A DNA stretch of 64,000 nucleotides from GWC2-45-44 sp041661665. Its GTDB lineage: Bacteria; Planctomycetota; Phycisphaerae; Sedimentisphaerales; UBA12454. The notes below the pieces were generated by a model. That model ran no database searches. It was not told the origin of the DNA and was given only the letters and a program-made list of their open reading frames with translations. Position numbers and translations under genes: made by a program. Shown here one piece after another: positions 40,409-49,089 of the stretch. Each line of letters starts with the position of its first letter. Position 1 is the first letter of the stretch. Location of the stretch: contig JBAZTW010000004.1 of NCBI GenBank assembly GCA_041661665.1, forward strand, positions 15,701-79,700. Reading direction: 5' to 3'.

Positions 40409-40846
40409 ATGAAAAAGTTTTTGCTGATGATGTTTTTTACTGTTTCTGTTTTTGTTTTTTGCGGCTGCACCCCCAGCGATAAGAGGGTTAATGCTGCAGT
40501 CGGCGTCAAAAGCGACAACGTCGCGAACAATATCCTGACAAGGCCATTTTACGGAGCATATAGTTTGCTTGCCGGTGAAGGCATTGACATCAAGGATGTA
40601 AAAACGTGGAGAAATGATGCCGGCTTTATGGAGCTTCAGGTCAGTGGCCGCAATCGCGCCGTTTATACCAAACAATTTGAATACAGAGTTGAATGGCTCA
40701 ATGATAAGGGCGTGCGGATAGAGGCTCAACAGACTGTCTGGCTGCGGGTTTCAGCAAAGGCTATGTCTGATTTCAGCTTCACCGCCACGGCGCCATCTAA
40801 AGATGCCGTTGACTTCAAAATTAACACAAGAAAAGCGAAAGGATAA
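40409..40846 (+). CDS. YcfL-family lipoprotein (DUF1425)
   Basis: A 145-aa lipoprotein with lipobox FVFCGC. The body resembles YcfL/COG5633: MELQVSGRNRAVYTKQFEYRVEWLNDKG near 70-100, then VWLRVSAKAMSDFSFTATAPS, a small beta-sandwich. It lies 12 bp after the COG3014 gene and 4 bp before lpoB, the conserved order in many proteobacteria. The function is unknown, but the linkage points to cell-wall synthesis control. Confidence 0.83.
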   Translation: MKKFLLMMFFTVSVFVFCGCTPSDKRVNAAVGVKSDNVANNILTRPFYGAYSLLAGEGIDIKDVKTWRNDAGFMELQVSGRNRAVYTKQFEYRVEWLNDKGVRIEAQQTVWLRVSAKAMSDFSFTATAPSKDAVDFKINTRKAKG

Positions 40847-40850
40847 AACT

Positions 40851-41462
40851 ATGAAAAAATTAGCAATGTTATTTATCGCAACGGCTTTTATGGCTGGCTG
40901 CGAAAAAGTTACGAAAATTGACACGACAAACGATGCGGGAAAACAGGTTATGGCTCTGGATTACAGAGACTTCGACCAGGCAGCAAGCGAAATGATTCAA
41001 TCGCTGCTTCATTCCGGCTCTCTGAACAGACAAGACGGCGGTAAATATGTTCTGACCACAAGCGTTGTCACAAACGACACGATGCAGAGAATCGACACTG
41101 ATTTGCTTACTTCCAAAATAGAAGAAGACCTCAGCAGCAGCGGGCAGGTTGTTATGACCTCCGCGGTCGGAGGCAAGGATAGCAACCGCGACTCTATGGT
41201 CAACGATATAAGAGATGTCCGCGACTCAGCGAAAGGCGATGAATTCGACCGGAACACTATGCCGAACAAAGGCACGCTCATTGCTCCGGATTTGAGCCTG
41301 TCGGGAAAAATATATCAGAATAATCTTCGCTACGACAAAAAAAATCAGCAGGTCGAGTATTATTTCCAGTTGAAATTAACAGACCTGAAGACCGGCAAAC
41401 GCTTCTGGCAGAAGGAAGTTTTAATCGGCAAACGCGGCAGTAACAAAACTGTTGCGTGGTAA
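40851..41462 (+). CDS. lpoB: Penicillin-binding protein activator LpoB-like lipoprotein
   Basis: A 203-aa lipoprotein (lipobox FMAGC). The LpoB core has VMALDYRDFDQAASEMIQSLL near 33, KYVLTTSVVTNDTMQRIDTDLL near 65, and APDLSLSGKIYQNN near 145. YYFQLKLTDLKTGKRFWQKE, as in E. coli LpoB, follows near 165. LpoB spans the periplasm to activate the bifunctional synthase PBP1B. The ATG at 40851 has AAAGGA 8 nt upstream; an upstream in-frame ATG at 40803 would read over the YcfL end. Confidence 0.87.
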   Translation: MKKLAMLFIATAFMAGCEKVTKIDTTNDAGKQVMALDYRDFDQAASEMIQSLLHSGSLNRQDGGKYVLTTSVVTNDTMQRIDTDLLTSKIEEDLSSSGQVVMTSAVGGKDSNRDSMVNDIRDVRDSAKGDEFDRNTMPNKGTLIAPDLSLSGKIYQNNLRYDKKNQQVEYYFQLKLTDLKTGKRFWQKEVLIGKRGSNKTVAW

Positions 41463-41483
41463 TTCAATATCAGGGTAAATAAA

Positions 41484-42383
41484 ATGAAAACGATAAAATA
41501 CATACTAATGATAATAGTTTTAGCTGCTGTAATCTCTATTACAGCGACAGATGCTATGGCTCGCGGCCACGGTCATACATCTGTCAGCATCGGCGTGGGG
41601 TTCGGCGGCCCTTCTTATTATGGCTCTTATTGGTATGGACCGCGACATCATAGGCACTATGATATGGGCTTCTATTATGGCTACCCTTATTATCCCTACT
41701 ATGATTATCCTGTGGTTGTCGAAAGGCCGGTCGTCGTCGAAAGACCCGTTGTAATCACTCAGCCGGCGCCAGTAGTAGTGTCGCCGCCGGCGCCGGTAGT
41801 GGAAAGGTTAGTGGATGGTAGAGCTAAAGACGAAGTTTCCAGCAGTCCGCAGACTAACAACCAGACTAACACCCAGACTACTGTAATCTGGATTAAAAAC
41901 GATAATGGTTCGCAGACGCCTGTAACGCTTCGGCAGCAGGGAGCGGGCTTTGTCGGGCCATCGAATGAATATTATTCAACATTGCCGACGGAAGATATGC
42001 TTAAAGCTCAGTATGGCTTGAAATCCAATGCGCAGTCTGCTGGTACGGCTGCTCCAGCGGTTAAATCCGAAAGTGTTGTGATATTCATCGACAATGGCAA
42101 CGGCTCAAAAACTCCGATTACTCTGAAAAAAGAAGGTATGAATTACATCGGGCCTGCGGGCGAAAAATATACCACCCTGCCGACCGAAGAACAGCTAAAG
42201 GCTTTGTACGGCACAGCCGCAGACACAAACCAGACTGATTTTAAGGTCGAAATTACAAAAGCTGACGGCAGAAAGGTTGTCGTTGCCCTGAAAAAAGAGG
42301 GAACGGAATTTGTCGGCCCAAAAGGTGAACGCTATCCAACTATGCCTACCGAAGAACAATTAAAGCTAATCTATGGCAAATAA
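41484..42383 (+). CDS. Secreted protein with three tandem 45-residue domains
   Basis: A 299-aa exported protein with a signal peptide (about 1-26). A His/Tyr/Gly-rich segment (YYGSYWYGPRHHRHYDMGF) and a repeated PVVVERPVV stretch follow. Three tandem units come next (about 130-175, 193-238 and 250-298). Each has a V-x-I-x-I-x-N-GS-x-TPxTL-type strand pair, then YxGPxxExYxTLPTEExLKxxYG. The module was not recognised. The gene follows lpoB by 21 bp in the same direction and probably belongs to the same cell-envelope unit. Confidence 0.72.
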   Translation: MKTIKYILMIIVLAAVISITATDAMARGHGHTSVSIGVGFGGPSYYGSYWYGPRHHRHYDMGFYYGYPYYPYYDYPVVVERPVVVERPVVITQPAPVVVSPPAPVVERLVDGRAKDEVSSSPQTNNQTNTQTTVIWIKNDNGSQTPVTLRQQGAGFVGPSNEYYSTLPTEDMLKAQYGLKSNAQSAGTAAPAVKSESVVIFIDNGNGSKTPITLKKEGMNYIGPAGEKYTTLPTEEQLKALYGTAADTNQTDFKVEITKADGRKVVVALKKEGTEFVGPKGERYPTMPTEEQLKLIYGK

Positions 42384-42423
42384 ATAAAACGTAATACTTT
42401 AGCCAAGTGTCAAATACGACTTA

Positions 42424-42610
42424 TCATTCCCGCGACCCGTGGTGAGCATAGTCGAACCAAAGCGGGAATCAAGTTGTAGGGTGGACTCTTCCTGTCCGCC
42501 ATAGCCTTGGCGACGGCGGAAGCCCACGCGGTTGTCATTGCGAGCGCAGCCTGCCATGAGCTTGTCGAATGATCGCAATGACAAATGACATTTTTAGAGG
42601 TTGCCTTAAT
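42424..42610. repeat. Composite of four repeat units
   Basis: The spacer between two convergent genes is built from four units in a row. CATTCCCGC with GCGGGAAT lies at 42425-42469. GTAGGGTGGACT with AGCCCACGCGGTT and a 33-nt insert lies at 42476-42533. GTCATTGCGA with TCGCAATGAC lies at 42534-42582. ATTTTTAGAGGTTGCC, the right end of the MITE-like element at 22384, lies at 42590-42610. Confidence 0.75.
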
Positions 42611-42623
42611 TTTTGATTTTCTT

Positions 42624-44000
42624 CTAATGCTCTGCCGGCTCGCCAAGTATTTTTTCTATTTCAGCAAGCTGCTTATTGAGTACGTCCTTTGTTTTCGCCT
42701 CGATGTTAAGCCTCAAAAACGGCTCGGTATTGCTCGGCCTGCAATTAAACCACCAATCCTTAAACTGAATTGTAATGCCGTCAAGGTCGTCTGCTTCGCC
42801 CTGACCGAACTTTTTGCTCAGTTCCTTCATCATCGCCTCTTTATCATCGACGGCAAAATTGATTTCGCCGCTCGAAAAATATCTTCGCAATGGCTTGACA
42901 AGTTCGCTAATAGGCTGCGATGCCCTGCTTAAAACGTTGATTAAATGAACAAGCGTTATAAACCCTGAATCCGCGAAGAAATTATCGCGGTAGTAAAAAT
43001 GACCGCTCAACTCGCCGCCGAAAATCGCCCTTGCCGTGCGCAGCGTCTTTTTCATAAACGAATGCCCCACTCTTTCGCGTCTCGGCACGCCGCCATATTT
43101 CAAAACTTCCTCACGAACGACCCAACTGCTTCGCAGGTCATAAACTATCGCCGCATTTGGCGTTTTTTCGAGAAAATATCTCGCCAAAAGAGCCGTCAGA
43201 ATATCGCATCCGATAGTCTCGCCCTTTTCGTCAACCATAATCAGCCTGTCGGCATCGCCGTCAAAACATATTCCAACATCAGCTTTGCGCTTTTTCACCG
43301 CGGCCTTAAGCTCGGTCAGATTGCTTTCAACCAACGGATTAGGCTCGTGCTTAAACGTGCCGTTGTGTTCAAAATTCAGCCTGATAATCTCAATACCCAA
43401 CCCCTCAAAAATCAGCGGCGCCATTTTGCCGGCCATTCCATTCGACGCGTCAATAACCATTTTCAAAGGCTTAACCTTTGCATCGAGAAATTTCAGAATA
43501 TGCTGCTTATAAGCCTCTGTAATATCATATTTTTCAATCGCGCCATCCATAACACCGCGCGTATGAAGCAATGCGGTCGATATATGCTTTATTTCCTTAA
43601 GGCCGGTATCCTGCCCGACAGGCTTGGCCTCAAGACCGGAAATTTTAAAACCGTTATACTGTGCAGGGTTGTGCGATGCCGTAACCTGAACGCCGCCGCA
43701 GGTGCCGAGATGATTTATCGCGAAATAAATCTGAGGCGTATCAATCATTCCGATATCTATTACATTCGCGCCTGCTGCGTTCATACCAGCTATCAGCGCA
43801 TCGGCCAAACCCTGACTGTGCGTCCGCATATCGTGGCCGACACATAAACTCTGACGATTCGCCAAACCACGTTCATAACCCCGCAAAAGCGACCGCAAAA
43901 ATGATGCTGTCGCGTTGCCTATCTTCCACGCGGCATCTTCGTTTAACTGGTCGGGATAAAGTCCTCGAATGTCATAAGCCTTAAAAATTTTCGGGTCCAT
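42624..44000 (-). CDS. Phosphomannomutase/phosphoglucomutase (alpha-D-phosphohexomutase)
   Basis: A 458-aa phosphohexomutase interconverting mannose or glucose 6- and 1-phosphate, feeding nucleotide sugars. KAYDIRGLYPDQL opens the protein. The phosphoserine loop is TASHNPAQYNGFK near residue 97, the metal loop is CFDGDADRLIM near 235, the sugar loop GELSGH is near 320, and the phosphate loop is RPSNTEPFLRL near 430. GGAG precedes ATG 44000 at good spacing; the frame stays open upstream but without family residues. It is divergent from rlmN. Confidence 0.93.
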   Translation of the reverse strand: MDPKIFKAYDIRGLYPDQLNEDAAWKIGNATASFLRSLLRGYERGLANRQSLCVGHDMRTHSQGLADALIAGMNAAGANVIDIGMIDTPQIYFAINHLGTCGGVQVTASHNPAQYNGFKISGLEAKPVGQDTGLKEIKHISTALLHTRGVMDGAIEKYDITEAYKQHILKFLDAKVKPLKMVIDASNGMAGKMAPLIFEGLGIEIIRLNFEHNGTFKHEPNPLVESNLTELKAAVKKRKADVGICFDGDADRLIMVDEKGETIGCDILTALLARYFLEKTPNAAIVYDLRSSWVVREEVLKYGGVPRRERVGHSFMKKTLRTARAIFGGELSGHFYYRDNFFADSGFITLVHLINVLSRASQPISELVKPLRRYFSSGEINFAVDDKEAMMKELSKKFGQGEADDLDGITIQFKDWWFNCRPSNTEPFLRLNIEAKTKDVLNKQLAEIEKILGEPAEH

Positions 44001-44143
44001 TAGGTATCTCCATAAAATATATACTGTTGCGGGAATTGTACTTACGACCATACAGAAGGTCAAATGAAAATATCATAACGCAAAAAGTTTTGACTACTGA
44101 TTACTGGCTATTGACTACCGGCTATGGTAGAATGCTCCGCCTT

Positions 44144-45178
44144 ATGGATAAAGATTTAAAGAATAAAACGCTGTCAGAACTTGAGCAAATCACCGCGAAA
44201 TTCGGCGTAAAACCGTATATCGCCAAATATATCTTCACGTTTATTCACCAAAAAGATGCCGCCGATATCAATAACTTAACCACCTTGAGCAAAGATTTAC
44301 GCGCATCGCTGACAGAGGCAGGCTATTTCATCTCACAGCTCAAAATCGTCGAAAAACTCTCCGACCCGGACGGAACAGAAAAATATCTCTTTGAAACCTC
44401 CGATGGGCAGAATATCGAATCCGTCCTGCTCGACGAAAGAGAGCGAAAAACAATATGCCTTTCAACGCAAATCGGCTGCCGGCTCGGCTGCAAATTCTGC
44501 GCAACGGGCTATCTTAAATTCAAACGCTCGCTGACTGCAGGCGAAATCATCGACCAGGTCAACGCCATTTCTAAAGACGCCAAATGCAAAATAAACAACA
44601 TCGTCTTTATGGGAATGGGCGAACCATTCGAAAATTATGACAATACCATAAAAGCCGTGCGAATTTTAGCTCATCCGTTCGGCAAAAACATCGGCATCCG
44701 AAGACAAACCATTTCGACAGTCGGAATTCCCGCAGGCATAAAAAAACTCGCCGATGAGGATATCCACCCGCGCCTGGCCGTTTCGCTGCACGCGCCGGAC
44801 GATGAATTGAGAAAACAAATCGTACCAGCCGCCAATAAATATCCGTTCAGCGAAATTTTAAACGCATTAAAGTTATATAACAGCAAAACAAGTCGCAGAA
44901 TAACCATTGAATACTGTCTAATCGACGGAATAAACGACAGCAGCGAATGTGCAAAGAAACTCGCTGCGGTTTTAGCCCCTCTCGACACAAGCGTAAATCT
45001 GATTGAGTACAATCCGCATCCCGGCTGCGACTTTTTGCCGGCAAATCGTGAAAAGATAAAACTTTTTAAGGACATCCTGATGCAGCGGGGCTTTGAAACC
45101 ATAATTAGATTTCGCCGCGGAACAAACATTAAAGCCGCCTGCGGCCAGCTCGGCGCAGACAGAATAAAGACAGAATAA
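44144..45178 (+). CDS. rlmN: 23S rRNA (adenine-2503-C2) methyltransferase RlmN
   Basis: Radical SAM rRNA and tRNA methylase (344 aa). The cluster motif is GCRLGCKFCATG (CxxxCxxC) near residue 110. Flanking motifs are QNIESVLLDERERKTICLSTQ, NNIVFMGMGEPFENYDN near 145, and TISTVGIP near 190. The second catalytic cysteine lies in GTNIKAACGQL at the C-terminus. The ATG at 44144 gives the normal family start; an ATG at 44132 is also in frame. It is followed 3 bp later by a HAD phosphatase gene. Confidence 0.94.
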   Translation: MDKDLKNKTLSELEQITAKFGVKPYIAKYIFTFIHQKDAADINNLTTLSKDLRASLTEAGYFISQLKIVEKLSDPDGTEKYLFETSDGQNIESVLLDERERKTICLSTQIGCRLGCKFCATGYLKFKRSLTAGEIIDQVNAISKDAKCKINNIVFMGMGEPFENYDNTIKAVRILAHPFGKNIGIRRQTISTVGIPAGIKKLADEDIHPRLAVSLHAPDDELRKQIVPAANKYPFSEILNALKLYNSKTSRRITIEYCLIDGINDSSECAKKLAAVLAPLDTSVNLIEYNPHPGCDFLPANREKIKLFKDILMQRGFETIIRFRRGTNIKAACGQLGADRIKTE

Positions 45179-45181
45179 AAT

Positions 45182-45838
45182 ATGACCACGCTTCCCAAAG
45201 GCATTATCTTCGATATGGACGGCGTTTTACTCGATTCCGAACCGTTTATCACAAAGGCCGCAATAAAAATGTTCGCTGAACTCGGCCTGAAAGTTCAGCC
45301 GCACGACTTTCAACCATTCACCGGCACTGGCGAAGACCGTTTTCTCGGAGGAGTAGCGGAAAAATATAATTTCCCATTTAATGTCGAAACCGGCAAGAAC
45401 CGCACCTACGATATTTACCTCGAAATCATCAAGGACAAATTAAGTCCGCTAAACGGCGCATGGAAGTTCATCGCAAAATGCCGAGCGGCAGGTAAAAAAC
45501 TCGCCATCGCCTCAAGCGCAGATATGCGAAAAGTAAAAGGCAATCTTGCCGAGATAAAAATCAACCCGGATACTTTTGACGCGGTTATTACTGGAAGCGA
45601 TGTTGTGCATAAAAAACCTGCGCCGGACATTTTCCTGCTTGCCGCACAGAAAATCTGCCTTGCCCCGAAAGATTGCTTAGTGGTCGAAGATGCCCCCAGC
45701 GGAATAGCCGCGGCAAAAGCGGCAGGCTGTAAATGCCTTGCGATAACATCAAGTTTCACGCCAGATAACCTCCTCGGTGCTGATTTCTATGCCCAGGATT
45801 TAGCAAACGTACCAACCGATGCGCTAAAGTGGAAATAA
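45182..45838 (+). CDS. HAD-family phosphatase/phosphomutase (beta-phosphoglucomutase-like)
   Basis: HAD hydrolase of 218 aa. Motif I is IIFDMDGVLLDSEP (nucleophile D11, acid/base D13), motif II is LAIASSADMRK, motif III lysine is in HKKPAPDIFL, and motif IV is CLVVEDAPSGIAAAKAAG. A helical C1 cap lies between motifs I and II, as in beta-phosphoglucomutase and sugar-phosphate phosphatases. The gene is 3 bp after rlmN, so they are co-transcribed. The substrate cannot be told. Confidence 0.88.
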   Translation: MTTLPKGIIFDMDGVLLDSEPFITKAAIKMFAELGLKVQPHDFQPFTGTGEDRFLGGVAEKYNFPFNVETGKNRTYDIYLEIIKDKLSPLNGAWKFIAKCRAAGKKLAIASSADMRKVKGNLAEIKINPDTFDAVITGSDVVHKKPAPDIFLLAAQKICLAPKDCLVVEDAPSGIAAAKAAGCKCLAITSSFTPDNLLGADFYAQDLANVPTDALKWK

Positions 45839-45881
45839 AAAACAATTCAAAAAAACTAATTTGACTGATGCCTGCAGATAT

Positions 45882-45934
45882 GTTAACCTATATAAACAAG
45901 TTAACTTGTGTTAACAAGTTTGATATTGGTTAAC
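45882..45934. promoter_or_regulatory. Array of four GTTAAC operators
   Basis: GTTAAC occurs at 45882, 45900, 45910 and 45929, spaced 18, 10 and 19 bp, a near-symmetric layout. The central pair sits in a larger palindrome, CAAGTTAACTTGTGTTAACAAG. It lies 28 bp before the antitoxin start and is the likely autoregulation site of the toxin-antitoxin pair. Confidence 0.6.
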
Positions 45935-45961
45935 ACGTAACATCTTTTATTGGAACAAGTT

Positions 45962-46213
45962 ATGAAAAAACACTTAACAATACCTGAATTTGCCGACCTT
46001 TTGGGTATCAGTAGAATAGCCGTTTATAAAAAGGTAAAAGCCGGTAAAATCCCCGCTGAAAAAATCGGCAGAAATTACTGTATAACCGATAAAACAGTCC
46101 AACAGATACTGGGCAATACCCTTTCAGAAAGCAAAAAGAAACAAATCGACCTCGCTGTCAAAAAAGTCGTAAAACAGTATGGCGCACTGCTTAAAAAACT
46201 GGGGAGTGAGTAA
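45962..46213 (+). CDS. Helix-turn-helix antitoxin-like protein
   Basis: An 83-aa protein with an excisionase/MerR-type winged helix: LTIPEFADLLGISRIAVYKKVKAGKIPAEKIGRNYCI (residues about 5-42). A C-terminal helical segment (KKKQIDLAVKKVVKQYGALLKKL) could neutralise the toxin. The ATG at 45962 is the natural start; a TTG at 45950 is in frame. The stop overlaps the Fic/Doc start by 1 bp. It probably represses its own operon through the GTTAAC array. Confidence 0.8.
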   Translation: MKKHLTIPEFADLLGISRIAVYKKVKAGKIPAEKIGRNYCITDKTVQQILGNTLSESKKKQIDLAVKKVVKQYGALLKKLGSE

Positions 46214-46659
46214 TGACACCGCTTACTGTTAAGGAAGTGGAATATATGGCCTTTCGTCTGGCACAGGAATTTTTAAGGTTTGACGAACCTATTCCTGATT
46301 TTACCACAAGATTCCCAAATATACTTGAAAGCAGTCTATTTACACCATTTCAGAAATTTAGCAGAAAATACCTATACAAAACACTTGTCGCAAAGGCGGC
46401 AATGCTATTCTATTTAATGATAAAAAATCATCCCTTTCAGAATGGAAATAAAAGAATTGCTATTACTACTCTTTTAATTTTTCTCATCAAGACAGATCGG
46501 TGGATTGATGTGAACATTCAGGAATTTTATAATTTTACGGTATGGGTCGCACAAAGTCCGGCCAAAGAAAAACAATATGTTCTTTATGCCATAGAGGGTT
46601 TTTTCGATAAGCATCTCACATATGTTAACATCGCCAAACATATTAAAAAATTCAGATAG
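46213..46659 (+). CDS. Fic/Doc-family toxin
   Basis: A 148-aa protein with the Fic active site HPFQNGNKRIA at residues about 76-86 (HPFx[DN]GNKR form; Asn replaces the usual Asp/Glu after the second variable position). Fic proteins transfer AMP or phosphate to target proteins; Doc phosphorylates EF-Tu. Overall length and the NILESSLFTPFQ segment resemble Doc-type toxins. GGGAG lies just before the ATG. It is coupled to the upstream helix-turn-helix gene, a standard toxin-antitoxin arrangement. Confidence 0.85.
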   Translation: MTPLTVKEVEYMAFRLAQEFLRFDEPIPDFTTRFPNILESSLFTPFQKFSRKYLYKTLVAKAAMLFYLMIKNHPFQNGNKRIAITTLLIFLIKTDRWIDVNIQEFYNFTVWVAQSPAKEKQYVLYAIEGFFDKHLTYVNIAKHIKKFR

Positions 46660-46950
46660 TTCCTTTTTGGAATATACTGTTGCGATTTCTTAAATCTTCA
46701 TTTTACTTTGTGCCCGAAGATGCGACAAACTGGCAATAGATGTGGGCTGTCTCCAGTGGATGGCTGTAAGCATTTTCCCCTACAAAGAAAACATATATAT
46801 CCCCGATTTACGCAAGTTGAAATTGTGTTATCATAAACGCCGGTTCTTGATGCAATCTGTCTTCAGATAAGAATATAAAGAAAGCGGGTTTTGCAAATCC
46901 AGAAAATCGAAACAAAAAAACAATTAGACACTTTTTAAGGAGTATTTGAA

Positions 46951-47106
46951 ATGTTACGAAAAATTCTGACAATCATTGTTATCATTGGTATTGCAGTAAC
47001 TTTCGGCTGCAAAAAGACAACTACTGAGACCACCAAGAAAACAGTAACTACGACTAAGGAAGTCGAAAAGGCGGTCCCACAAGACGGAACTCAAACACCC
47101 AAATAA
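46951..47106 (+). CDS. Small lipoprotein (51 aa)
   Basis: A 51-aa protein that begins MLRKILTIIVIIG and has a lipobox VTFGC with cysteine at about 20. The Thr/Lys-rich mature part reads TTTETTKKTVTTTKE. AAGGAG lies 9 nt before the ATG. It resembles entericidin-like or other small outer-membrane lipoproteins only in general plan. An intrinsic terminator follows 24 bp after the stop. Confidence 0.7.
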   Translation: MLRKILTIIVIIGIAVTFGCKKTTTETTKKTVTTTKEVEKAVPQDGTQTPK

Positions 47107-47130
47107 AAATACCATTGAACTTCACAAAAA

Positions 47131-47157
47131 AGCTCCTCTGCCCCAGGCAGAGGAGCT
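47131..47157. terminator. Bidirectional intrinsic terminator
   Basis: A perfect 12-bp stem AGCTCCTCTGCC / GGCAGAGGAGCT with a 3-nt loop. On the minus strand it is followed by TTTTTTGTG, a strong terminator for the hemerythrin gene; on the plus strand it follows the small lipoprotein. Confidence 0.85.
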
Positions 47158-47284
47158 AACTTAAAACCTTCTCGATTTGCCGGTATGAAAAATAGAAAAC
47201 CAATACTCAGCCTTAATTTTCTTGGTTTCCTGTTTCCAATCTGGCTTCAACCTCCTGCAAACCGAGTTAACCGCTTAATGGCCA

Positions 47285-48043
47285 TTAAGTACAACATGCT
47301 TGCGCATCAAAGGCGCAATATCCCATCTCTTCACCGAGCTGTTTTATACGTCGCCATACTTTTTCATCCTGAACGACATCCAGCGCAATCGGATACAAAA
47401 TATTATCCTCCTGGAAAATATGCTCTCTTACAATCGGGACAATTGCGCAGGACAGAGCGTTAACCTGAATCTTGAATTGCTCCGGCTCAAAATGTTTAAA
47501 ATTATTTACCGCCATAGTCAGATTGCTGACCATATTTTTTATTCGCCAGTGTGCCTTTTGCAGAACAACGCAAATGCTCCTGCACGGATATTGCTCCAGA
47601 GCCGGAAAAATAAGGTCGTCTTCACGCTGGTCGTGAACGTCTATCGACTGCAAATGCGCTGCGACGTGTTCAAGCCTGCGAAACTCGCTGCTTAGTTCAG
47701 TTAGATTCTCGGCATCCTGAATTTCCACATTGGCCTCGGCGAGGTCTGCCAAAAAACAATCGAACATTTCGTGTTCCGCCAGAATAAGCCTGACAGGATG
47801 ATTGGCCGGCAAATTTGCCCGAAGCAACGCAAACTGGTCGCCAAGAATAGAAGCGAATGCGTAAACGAGCATTCGAAGCTCGTTCAGCGACATACCCGTC
47901 CCAAGCATATATTTTTGAGCCTTGCTTATGTCGCTTAATCTAAGAGTTGCCAAAAGCTGACGTGATTGACTTCTCACTTTTGCCGGGTCCTCACCATCCC
48001 GAACGCGCCCAAGTATATCCGCAAGTTTTCGCGCCTTTTCCAT
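47285..48043 (-). CDS. DUF438-like / hemerythrin HHE protein
   Basis: A 252-aa cytosolic protein. The N-terminal part (about 1-75) has the DUF438-like helical pattern ending LSDISKAQKYMLGTGMSLNEL. A hemerythrin-type four-helix bundle follows with HPVRLILAEHEMF near 80, HLQSIDVHDQREDDLIFPALE near 132 and REHIFQEDNILYPIALDVV near 210, giving the H and HxxxE di-iron ligands. Likely roles are oxygen or nitric-oxide sensing or iron-centre repair. No partner lies next to it. Confidence 0.86.
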   Translation of the reverse strand: MEKARKLADILGRVRDGEDPAKVRSQSRQLLATLRLSDISKAQKYMLGTGMSLNELRMLVYAFASILGDQFALLRANLPANHPVRLILAEHEMFDCFLADLAEANVEIQDAENLTELSSEFRRLEHVAAHLQSIDVHDQREDDLIFPALEQYPCRSICVVLQKAHWRIKNMVSNLTMAVNNFKHFEPEQFKIQVNALSCAIVPIVREHIFQEDNILYPIALDVVQDEKVWRRIKQLGEEMGYCAFDAQACCT

Positions 48044-48306
48044 AGTCTGCCTCCTTTTCTACAAAGCCCAGGCTGAAACGAATCAGCCTGCTGTGCATCA
48101 CTGAACACGCACTTACAGCTTTCTATGCTATATACGAACAAGCCGGAGAATGTTTCGCAAAAAAATTAAAAAAGCGCATATTTTTTTAAAACTGTGCTAA
48201 CGAATGTTAAGACAGGCAAAACAGGCCAATTATGATGAATTTGTCCATTGGAAATGGTCGATATTCTCATCAACAAACATTAACATCCACAGATTGATAA
48301 CTATTT

Positions 48307-49083
48307 TCACATCGTATAGTTATGGATATCGGCAAAAATTCTCGGCAGATTCACCCACAGCACCGTTATAACAATAAAGACAAATCCTGCAAAAATCCAT
48401 ATACTATTGATTTTCGCGTATTTCACGCCGGTAATATAGCTTTGATGAAAATACGCGATATATATAAGCCACGCCGCAAGTGCCCACATCTCTTTGGGGT
48501 CCCAACTCCAATAATCTCCCCAGGCCTGCTTCGCCCACACACTCCAAAGCACAAGTCCAAGCGTAAGAAGCGGAAAACCAAGACAAACTAATTTATAAGC
48601 GGAAAGTTCGCAATCGTTATTCGACTTTTTAACCAGCCCCGCTCCCGCCTGACAGACGGCTTTTGCCATTATGATATACGCCAGGATAGAAATAGCAAGG
48701 TACGGCACAACCAGCGGACTTTGCAGAGATGGCAAAAGTTTTTGTATCGTCCCGCTGAATATAGACACCGCGGCACAAAGTACAATTGCGCCGATAAGCA
48801 TATCAAAATGCTCGCCGTCGATTTTCAGAACTTTTTTGCATATAACGCTTAGAGGAAAAACCGATATACCCAAAAACAAAAATACTTCAAACAGGTTTTG
48901 AAGCGGAAAACGCCCGACTATAAATCCGCGATAAACCCCCGATATCAGCGAAACCACAAAACCGAGACTATAAACAAACCACGCCGCTTTTCTGTGCCGC
49001 AGTTTGTAAATCGTAAATGCCAGTATATATATCATCATCGTCTGATATATAAGCAAATACTGAATTGTAAAATTCATATTCAT
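48307..49083 (-). CDS. ccsA: System II cytochrome c biogenesis protein CcsA/ResC
   Basis: Heme-handling membrane protein (258 aa, about seven to eight helices) with the tryptophan-rich WWD signature WGDYWSWDPKEMWALAAWLIY near residue 190. Conserved histidines lie in HFDMLIG and near the last helices (IAYFHQSYI). With the adjacent ResB it forms the heme export and ligation machine for c-type cytochromes. The start is 6 bp downstream of the resB stop. Confidence 0.93.
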   Translation of the reverse strand: MNMNFTIQYLLIYQTMMIYILAFTIYKLRHRKAAWFVYSLGFVVSLISGVYRGFIVGRFPLQNLFEVFLFLGISVFPLSVICKKVLKIDGEHFDMLIGAIVLCAAVSIFSGTIQKLLPSLQSPLVVPYLAISILAYIIMAKAVCQAGAGLVKKSNNDCELSAYKLVCLGFPLLTLGLVLWSVWAKQAWGDYWSWDPKEMWALAAWLIYIAYFHQSYITGVKYAKINSIWIFAGFVFIVITVLWVNLPRIFADIHNYTM

Positions 49084-49089
49084 AACTTT

